Source: Hexactinellida sp. DTS-2022
Lineage: Eukaryota > Porifera > Hexactinellida
Length of the DNA stretch: 64,000 nucleotides
Reading direction: 5' to 3'
NCBI GenBank assembly: GCA_028753945.1
Contig: JAPNXP010000003.1
Location: 6,324,001 to 6,388,000 of the forward strand
Below are positions 13,842 to 23,500 of this stretch, one piece after another. Position 1 is the stretch's first letter. Each line of letters opens with the position of its first letter. The position numbers and the translations under genes are program-made. The notes under the pieces are model-generated. The model was given only the letters and a program-made list of their open reading frames with translations, was not told the DNA's origin and made no database searches.

Positions 13842-15825
13842 GTATCAACTAATACCACACCTAATGGAGACAATGTGTCACAGGAGGAACACAATACAGG
13901 TGTCCCTTCTGAGGAGGTGGCTCTAGGACCCGAGGTGTCAAGTGGCACGGGGGGGCTGATGCGGGTGGAGGGGAGGGGAGGGGGCACAACACCTCTTGTG
14001 GCGGACCCCAGGAGGGCCAGGTTGAGAGAGCAAGCCGAGAAGAGGTAAGCTGTTGTTGCAGGGGTTTATCCAGGAGCGCGCCATATACCTAGAGGCGTAT
14101 AAATAGGGATGTTTGCGTTTAGGAGCGCGAAAACTGCCGAAACTCCACATAGAGTAATACAAAACTAACCTTTTAGGCGTACAAAATTCATACTCTAGTG
14201 ACCTTAGGGCAGTTAGGAGTGTTCAATTTGAGTCCTGATAATACCCTTGGCTGTTGGTATAGCTGTAGTACCATGGATATACTTGTATAGTTAATACTCT
14301 GTGACTGAATTATCAATGCTACTACAAACTGTACTGTAGTGATCGCTTAATTGCAATTGCCCAAGCGAGCATTTAATGTTAATCCTGGCAAGGATTAACA
14401 TTCTGACAAATTCATAGCAAGGGACGATATGATTTTGGGAATTTCGAATATTTTCAATAATATTTTTTTAATTTCGCGATATTTTTGTGGGAATTACCGA
14501 TTTACCCGATATTTTTTTTCAACTTCTAAGTAATTTAAGTTATAACCTTCCTTAGGAGGCTTTTACTGTACAATAGATAGTACCATGGATATTTACTCCT
14601 TACACTATACTCCCTAGGAGACTTGAGATGGAGACCATGCGACAGCAAATGCGGTCTCAGCTGATCTCCCAATCAGAATCTGAACCTGTCATCTCGGACA
14701 GCGAGCTGGACTCTCTGCTCGTCCCTGACGACAGCTCATCACAATTGGAATGCGAACTATCTGTGGAGGAGCTGGAAAGGAAAGTGTCTAGTCACTCTCT
14801 CCTCTCCTCTGATAACTCTCTTAGCGATCTGTTGGCCAATCGGATCGCAGAGCAGAAGAGGTGAGAATACATACACATTTCTTTATACCAGTCCATAGTT
14901 ACGTTAATATTATATGCAGTAGACTCTGTTAGTAGGAACACCAGGGGACCGTCTTAATACAGTAGTATTAACCGGAGTCACTTGCATGCATTTATATAGG
15001 CTAGGGGAATTAAACCTTGTATTCCTTAACCGATATTCCCCTTATCCGTATTGCTATTAACAGAGTCTACTGTACTACTATATACAATATATATGTATGC
15101 TTATTGATCACTGCTATTTATAGACATGAGGCCCTAGAAGCGAGCAGGGCTGCCGCAGAGGCGCGGAGACGGGAGGATCAGCTGTTGCAGCTGGCCAGAG
15201 AAGAGCAGCAGTTGCTAGAGAGAGAGGAGAATATGCGCATAGCGGCCCGGGAGAGAGAGCGGGAGGCAGAGGAGAGGAGACAGCTGCGCCTACAGGAGTG
15301 GTGAGCATACATAGTGTTTGTTCTGTATTCCATATAGCCTATAATCAGTGTATTATACAGCCATTTGTAAATCGCTCCTAGTCCTGGTATGATCCAATTT
15401 CCATACGCCTAAAATTACAAATTACCGTTACGGTATAGGAGAGGATTCCAGTTTTTCGCGCCCCTAATTATAATGTTCCAAAATCATAGTCCAAAAGGAG
15501 CGTCTCGCGCTCCTGGATAATTCCTTGTTTGTATATTAGGCCAGGTAAAATAAATAAATTGTTTATCATCCGGATTTAGGATGAAGTTTAAGTATAATAT
15601 TATTATACTTATTATGTGGACTAATTTTTAACTAACTTTTACGTTAAACAACTTAGGATAGAATACCAGGAGGATATAAAGAGAGAGAGATTTGATTCGC
15701 TAAGCAAAGCCTATTGGAGAGCTAATTGCTGTAAGGGGATTTCTCGAGCTTACACGTTTTCATATTTTCAGTCTGCGAAAAGAGAGACTCCTAGATTAAC
15801 ACATGCTAAGAAAGATAAAAGATAG
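13842..15825 (+). CDS. Coiled-coil protein, 3' part of gene (four exons)
   Basis: Exons 13842-14044, 14618-14860, 15124-15300 and 15657-15825 (TAG). All junctions are GT-AG and phases match (in 0, then 2, 2, 2). The first exon has an in-frame TAG directly before it, overlapping the acceptor AG, and no convincing start, so upstream exons must lie in or beyond the satellite. The visible 263 residues begin with a Gly/Glu-rich stretch and an acidic Ser/Leu-rich segment (SDSELDSLL). A highly charged Arg/Glu/Ala coiled coil follows (residues ~150-230), then a basic tail with motif FDSLSKAYWR. I do not recognise the family; the composition suits a cytoskeletal or ciliary coiled-coil protein but that is inference. 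The last exon holds a possible 41-nt intron (15731-15771, GTAAG...TTTCAG) which, if spliced, would give a shorter C-terminus. The exon calls are better supported than any function. Confidence 0.7.
14059..14257 (-). mobile_element. AGGAGCG-type short repeat, minus orientation
   Basis: A ~200-bp interspersed repeat with paired AGGAGCGCG blocks near one end. A close copy lies at 49088-49281, and reverse-oriented relatives at 15343, 23194, 53477, 61669 and 62300. It has no coding capacity. It sits in the intron just after the first visible coiled-coil exon. Confidence 0.65.
14917..15072 (-). mobile_element. CAGT-type (pogo/Tigger-like) MITE, family A
   Basis: Inverted termini CAGTAGACTCTGTTAGTAGG and its complement flank a short AT-rich core at TA sites. 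It matches copies at 16523, 25567 and 27594. It is intronic in the coiled-coil gene. Confidence 0.75.
15343..15537 (+). mobile_element. AGGAGCG-type short repeat
   Basis: Starts at TCAGTGTATTATACAGCC and ends near CTCCTGGATAATTCCTTG. Same family as 23194-23374, 53477-53660, 61669-61852 and 62300-62486. Non-coding. Confidence 0.7.
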
Positions 15826-15837
15826 TAACACCTCTTA

Positions 15838-16190
15838 TTTGTTTGTTTGTATATATTGATATTTATGAACTATTTTATCCATTTTATTTCTTATTGCAGT
15901 TCTTAGTTATATTAAACTATATTTTGTTTGTTTGTTTGTTTATGTGTTTATGTAAGACTCTATTAGTCTGTGTAAACAACAACATAAACTTTATTTGATT
16001 TTTTTGTGTATAAAGTTGCGCTTGGTGTTCCAACAAATTTAAAGTTTATAACTTTTAAAACTTCCTCGGTCAACAAGATTGATTGATTAACTTATAAGTT
16101 AGTTTGTTCATTTGTTTATCTGTTTATTTGTTAGTTTGTTTGTTTGTTCATTTATTTATCTGTTTATTTGTTTGTTAGTGTGTTAATATT
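15838..16190. repeat. TTTG-rich simple repeats in intergenic spacer
   Basis: Interrupted runs of TTTG and TTTA. Together with AT-rich sequence and one MITE they fill the gap between the coiled-coil stop (15825) and the PH adaptor start (16757). I see no gene here and no clear polyadenylation signal. Confidence 0.8.
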
Positions 16191-16522
16191 ATGAGAAATA
16201 TATTATCTTATTTCCTTTTAGTTTAAAAGTTTGCTTACTTATATATTTTTGCTGTGTGATTTTTAAATTTCCTAAATTGCTAAATTACTTAGAAATCCCT
16301 TTACACTTACTCTAAATTATACCACAAGTGTGTCACACAATATTAGAGATGGCATCATATAATACAAAGGTATATGTAAGCATATACTGTTCATACAAAG
16401 TTACATATAATTTCTTGGAATATTATAGCATACATGATTATCTATAAGTATGCTATATAAGAAATGAATGCTATTAACTTTCTATTTAATTATAGCTATT
16501 AACTAAATATTATAGGAATATA

Positions 16523-16692
16523 CAGTAGATTCTCGTTAGTAGGAACACGGATAAGGAAATATCTGTTAAGGAGTACAAGGTTAATTCCCCTAGCCTATAC
16601 AAATGCATGCAAGTGACTCCGGATAATACGAATTCCGGATAATACGAACATATTAAGACGGTCCCCTGGTGTTCCTATTAACAGAGTCTACT
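16523..16692 (+). mobile_element. CAGT-type MITE, family A
   Basis: About 170 bp with inverted ends starting CAGTAGA(T/C)TCTCGTTAGTAGG and the core block CCTATACAAATGCATGCAAG shared by all family A copies. It ends only 65 bp before the PH adaptor start codon, so it may lie in that gene's 5' UTR or promoter. Confidence 0.85.
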
Positions 16693-16756
16693 TAATTTGC
16701 TAAGTTAGCTAATTAGCCATCTAAATATATATGTTATTGTTGTTTTAAGTAACTTT

Positions 16757-17499
16757 ATGCATAAAAACGACCGAGAAAAGTCATTGGACTCTTCACCGGA
16801 AGAAACAGACAATTCTAAAGCGGGTTTATACTGTGTACTAACAGACGAACCTGTTCCTATTGCGAAACCAGGTCGTTCTAAATCTTCTGGGAATAACAAG
16901 GATAATAAGAACGCACTTTCTAAGTGCTATGGTATTGGGAAATGCGAAAAATCATTTCAATCAATCCATCAAGGATTCCTAACAAAACAGGGTGGAAATA
17001 TTAAGAACTGGAGAAAACGTTTTTTCACACTCCGCACGAATCAAGTATTGTATTATTACAGAGACGTTAATAAGGACCCACAAGGTGAAATCGATCTTAA
17101 TGATGTCAACTTTTCTATTCGCGAAGGAACACCAGAAGATGGGTGTTGGCCTAAGATCCCTTTGGATCGCTGCATGGTGTTGGTGACCAGACTGAGGAAA
17201 TACTATTTGTACTCAGAGACTATCCATGAGACCGATAAGTGGATTGAGACCATAAGAGAGGCCATAAGGAAGCCTACCATTTGGGAGAGTAAGGGGAAAA
17301 AGTCATACACACTTCCTGGTGAGATATGTACAGTAGAACCCGTTAGTTAGTTAGAACCATACGGTTAATACACGGTTAATACGAACACGGTTAAGGCAAA
17401 CACTATTTTTGGACCCTTCAAAGGATTTTCTATACAAATGACAAATGACAAAATAAGTTAACAATACGATATTATTTGCAACAACAATAACAACAAAAC

Positions 17500-17532
<33 letters not shown>

Positions 17533-20500
17533 GCAACAACAACAACAACAAACAGCAACAAAACACAACAACAACAAAACACGACAATAACAACACAACC
17601 ACACCAACACTACAATAACAACAACAACAACACAACAATAACAACAACACCAACAACAACAACAACAACACATGTTACCCTTACCTTACCTAGCTCAAGG
17701 CCGGAGTGCAACATACGTGCCTAGCCTAGCTGAGAAGAGATACTCGCACAGACAGAAACCTATGCCAGAGCTCCCTCTCTCTCCCAAACAGATAATTAAG
17801 CCAAGAGCCAAGACACTCTCCGCAAAGTTCCAAGCTCTGCCCGCCGTGCCGCTAAACGCAAGGGTTAGTAACTTAGTATGCCGTACTAGCTAACTGACTA
17901 ACTAACTAACTAGCTAACTAGCTAACTAACTAGCTGACTAACTAGCTGACTAACTAGCTGACTAGCTAGCTGACTAACTAACTAACTGACTAGCTGACTA
18001 ACTAGCTAACTGACTAACTAACTAACTGACTAACTGACTAACTAGCTAACTGACTAACTAACTAACTGACTAGCTGACTAACTAGCTAACTGACTAACTA
18101 ACTAACTGACTAGCTGACTAACTAGCTAACTGACTAACTAACTAACTGACTAGCTGACTGACTAACTAGCTAACTAGCTAGCTTACTAACTAACTAACTA
18201 ACTAACTAGCTAGCTGACTGACTAACTAACAAACTAACTAGCTGACTAACTAACTAACTAACTAACTAACTGACTAACTAGCTAACTAGCTAACTAACTA
18301 ACTAGCTAACTGACTAACTAGCTAACTAGCTAACTAACTAACTAGCTAACTAACTAACTAGCTGACTGACTAACTAACTACAGTCGACTCCGCTTAATAG
18401 AGTCACCTCAGGACCAGGTTGTTTTGACCCGATTAAGCGGAGAAATCTATTAACCGAAAATATTGTAAGCCAAAATGTAATTCTGTCCTATAAATCCTGT
18501 GAAATTTAGACCCCATTCAGCGGAGAAACCGATTAACCGGTGGCTCTATTAAGCGGAGTCGACTGTAACTAACTAACTAGCTAGCTAGCTAGTTAGTTAC
18601 AGTCGATCAAGCAAACAAACAAGAAATAAACAAACAAACAAACAAACAGCTGTATAATACGCTGGTCATTCTAATACTATTCCTATCCCCCATGTGTGTA
18701 GCTTAGCGATGACGTCACTCAGTTCTACGGAGAGTTACCTGTGCACACAGAGCTGCGAGACAGGATTAACGACACCAGCGACACCAGCGACACCAGCGCA
18801 TACTCCAGTGCATACTGCAGTGTACCAGATGTCCCTATAGAGACTGCTAATGCTAATGTCCCTATAGATAGTGACATAGTACCTATAGAGAATGATATAG
18901 TCCCTACCTATTCTGCTATAGTATCTACAGAGAGTGCTATGGTACCTAATGATACTCTTATAATGCCTACCTATGCCTCTTGTGTCCCGGGAGAGACCCA
19001 GGCTGCTAAGCGGAGGAGCGGGCTCTATAAGTGCAGATCTGTTGAGGACTTCTCGACCAGCAGCTCATGCGAGGTGAGAGCTTATTAGTATAGTATAGTA
19101 TAGTATAACCTCGTTAATACCAAGTCTTAAGACAGGAGCTTGAATAGATACTCACTTTATATAAGGGCTTTTCATTGAGAGCTAATAGTAGGGCTTTTCA
19201 CTAGTAGGGCTTTTCACACAAGTATGCTAATTTCGAATTTCGCATTTACAAATTTCTAATATGAATATTTATTGTTACTGTTTACAAAAATAGGTAAACA
19301 AATTAATGAAAATTCAAAATCAACCTAGAAGTTGGCTTTCAATGGGTATTATATGTAAACGGGTAATTTAAGTATACAGGTAAACCTCCCAAAGCGGCAC
19401 AAAATCATTCTCCCGATGGGTGCCGCTTTGGGAGGTTTACCTGTATAACTATGGCAAATATTACTAACTATGTAATCAACGGCCGCATAGCGGCCGTTAA
19501 CTTGAGGTGCGTAGCACCGATATGTCGCAAAGCGACCGAGACCGAAGGGCTCGTTACCCTATATTACCCTAGTTACGCATTGTGTACATAGGTATCCGGT
19601 CTCCTGGAGACTCAGGGGCCCTCCCTCTCCTCGGATAACACCCTGTATGACACCGCAGAGGGGGCGGCTAGAGACGAGCTCTACGGACAGATCATAAACG
19701 GGAGAGACGTCTGTGGTAAACCGCAGACACCTAATAGTTCCAGTTCCAGCAGACCCAGGATGGAGCTACCAGAGATAAGTTAGTTCCTATTTGATTAGTT
19801 AGTTCCTGTTTAATTAGTTAGTTCCTGTTTAATTAGTTAGTTTCTGTTTGATAAGTTAGTTCCTATTACCGGAGATAAGTTAGTTCCTGTTACCGGAGGT
19901 AAGTTAGTTTCTGTTTGATAACACTGACAACATCCGTATCAACTCAGACCTGAAAGTTCAGTTTCGCATATGGCACCATTTATATACCTTTGGTATTATT
20001 ATAGATAGATATAACTCACTCACTTATTTGTATTTACATTTTAAGTATTTTGACTATTTGAGATATTTAAGATTTAGTATGTTGAAAATTTAATTCGAGG
20101 AGACAATTTGAGGAGACAGCCCCCCCCCCCCCCCCTACTTGTTTATTTATTTGTTACTTATGTGTATAGTCTGTTCTCTCTAATTGTCCACGTTTCTAAT
20201 AGACCACTTATTTACTTGTCCAAATCAACTATTTATATATATGTGCCCACTGGTGGACTATTAGAGAGAACAGTGTATATCTATGTGGTAATTACTTATG
20301 TATATATCTATGTGTTACTTATGTCTATTTATCTGTTTGCAGCTGACTACTGCACTACCGTACAGCCTATCCCGACTAGCCTGCGCCGGGCCCTGCTCCC
20401 ACAGGACCCGGACAAGGGACACAAGGGTCACAAGCGGACCTCTGACAGCAGCCTGGGGGTAGGGCTATACTCAACCCTGCAACCGGAGGGGGAGAATGGA

Positions 20501-23500
20501 ATGCCAGCTCCAGCTCCAGTGGCTAAACCGAGGACCGTAGTAGCTAGTCAACGGGAAGATATATATGGTGAGGTGTTTGTTTGTTTAGGTGTTTGGTTTG
20601 TTTGTTTCTTATTTACTCAAAGAAGTAAATATTGTTGGTTTGGTTGTTCACTTTTTTTGTTTATTTAGTACCTCCTTTTCGCTTGTTTTTTGGTTGATTG
20701 TTTACCTTGTTGTTTACTTGTGTTTACTTGTTGTTTACTTGTGTTTACTTTTTCATTTACCTGTTGTTTACTTGTTGTTTACTTGTTATTTACCTGTTAT
20801 TTACCTGTTGTTTACTTGTTATTTACTTGTTGTTTACCTGTTGTTTACCTGTTGTTTACCTGTGTTTACTTATTGTTTACGTGTGTTTACCAGACGAGGT
20901 GCCAGTGGAGGAGTTCTACGATGAGATCAACAGCGAGACGAGGGCTGAGCTCCAGAAAATAAAAGACAACAAAACAACAGACAAACAGCCTAACAAACAG
21001 CCCACTAACGGTAAGCTTATACACAGAGTGTACCATGGATACGCTATATGTCAATACATGGTGTTAGCGAGATAGCAAGTCGCATTTTGTAAGAAATTTG
21101 CTTGATAATAGGCGAACTTGCTATTAGAGGAACAGAGTTAACATTAAATGCTCGCTTGGACTGAAATATCTTGCTAATAAAGCAATATATAATAAGACAT
21201 CATTAGTTAATACGAACACTATTTCAGTCCCCTTCAAAGGCTTTTCAATACAAATGATATTGGTTAATACGAACATATTAAGATGTGTTCCTACTAACAG
21301 AGTATACTGTATATCTAATCAGTTAGTGTTTGTTAGAATCTACTCTTGGATTTAGAAATAAGTCTGTATTTTTAGACTTAAATGATATTAATCTTATAAT
21401 TTTTTCGCTTTATCCGGAGTTCGTATTAACCGGAGTAATACCCATGAATAGCCATTGTAGGGACCTGATTTTGTGGAACTGTTTGTTCGTACTAACGAGG
21501 TTCTAATGCATACTAAACTACATTTAATAATAATTTACTAATTGTAACGAGGTTCTACTGTACATATAACAGGGTTGTACAATTCTATATTTAGATTACG
21601 AGGTGTTGGTTGCGGAGCCTGCTGGCTCCACTTACGATCAGCTGACTTCTGACAGCACTTATGACGAGGTGTTAAGTGGCAACAGAGACACACTGAATGG
21701 AGCTAACAAGCAGGCCAATAAGAATGCAGAGTTCCTATCTGCCAGTTTAACGTAAGTTGTATGTTCGTATTAACCGGAGTCACTTGCATGCATTTGTATA
21801 GGCTAGGCCCTAGGGGAATTATATCTTGTATACTCCTTAACCGATATTTCCCTTATCTGTGTTCCTATTAACGAGAGTCTACTACAGTTTACCCTCGTTA
21901 GTATGAACACGGTTAATACTAATTTCCGGATAAGACGAACAAACAGTTCCACATAATCAGGTCCCTACAATGGCTATTCAATGGGTATTACTCCAGTTAA
22001 TACGAATTCCGGATAAATCGAACATATTTTCACCGTCCGTTGGTGTTCAAACTAACGAGGTTATACTGTATTTATACGTATAGTCGAAACCAGTTTTATT
22101 AGCCTATCAAAGTTCTACCGTATATTCCCCAAACGGATAAACTAATCTATATTACTCAGCTTATAACGGAGCAAACCGAGCTATCCTAGTGTTGACTATA
22201 GGTGTTAACAACTGGAACTAACATTACTATCTACAGACCTGACTCCCCTATATCGCGGCGCTGTAACACAATGGATATGCCTCTCTCTCCGCACTCCACC
22301 CGACGGAAACAGGACCCCCTGCCCCCGGTGCCCCAGTCCCCCAAACCGACCCTCCTAGTCCCTCCCAGCTCCCCTGCCACTCCTGCTAAGGAGCACACAT
22401 TCCTTATTGAGGAAGCGAGGTAACGGTGATAGTACAGCTTAGTGTTGTAAGGTCGGAAAATTTCCTAGGAAATTTCCCAAAAATAGCTAAATTTCCGGAA
22501 ATTTTACAAGGAAAAATTATTAGATATACCTAGTTTTTTTAATTTTGATAAACCATATCTATAATGTAGAGTTGTTACTGTGCGCTTGTTATTTTCCCTC
22601 ATGACAGTCTAACTTAAGTAGCACAAAAATTTTGGCAATTTCAAATAAAGTTAATAAGCATAATTTGAAATATATGTAGTCTTTCCAGAAATTTCCGGAA
22701 ATTTCCATAGAAAACAAAATTTTTGGAAATTTTACAACACTAGTACAGCTACACTCTGTTATGATAACTCTAATAGTCCACCAGTGGGAAAATGGCCAAA
22801 TGGTTGACCAGCTTTATATCTGTTTAAACTACCTATACAGTATATGTCGGATATAAGCACACCGGTTATAAGAACATATCGGATATAAGAACACTGTTGG
22901 AAAAACGGTTGCCATATACACTGTATTATTTATATCGGTTATAAGAACATTAAGTGCAGTTCCCGACGATGTGCTTATAACCGGCATCCACTGTATTATT
23001 CGCCTGTTATTATGGAGGTTGATAGTACAGTCAGGTTGTATTATTGTGGAGAGTTTTCTATCTGTTTAATATGAACATATTTGTATCATGAACAAGCCCT
23101 ATGGTTAAAGCTATATTTTACAGTCAGGTCTGCTTATTGTGGAGTATTATTTGTCTGCTTAATATCGAGGTTGTTATTATAAACAAGCCTATGATCAGTG
23201 TATTATACAGCCATTTGTAAATACGCTCCTAATCCAATTTCATACACCTAAATCATAAATTCATTTTACGGTATAGGAGAGGATTCCAGTTTTTCGCACT
23301 CCTAAATTCTATTTTCCCAAAATCATTTTTTTATCCCCAAAAAAGCGTATCGAACTCCTGGTTAATTCCTTGTACTGTACCCTGATTCTACTGTAGTTCT
23401 ATTTATAATACCAGTTCTATTTATAGTTCCCTAACTTGGGTTATTCTAACTATTAGCGATACAAATCTTTTGTGAGAAATTCCAACTTTACTAGTATTTT

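Noticed and set aside
20589..21075. Hydrophobic Leu/Val/Cys/Tyr frames resembling membrane proteins
   Set aside because: They come from the TTGTTTACYTG repeat in an adaptor intron.
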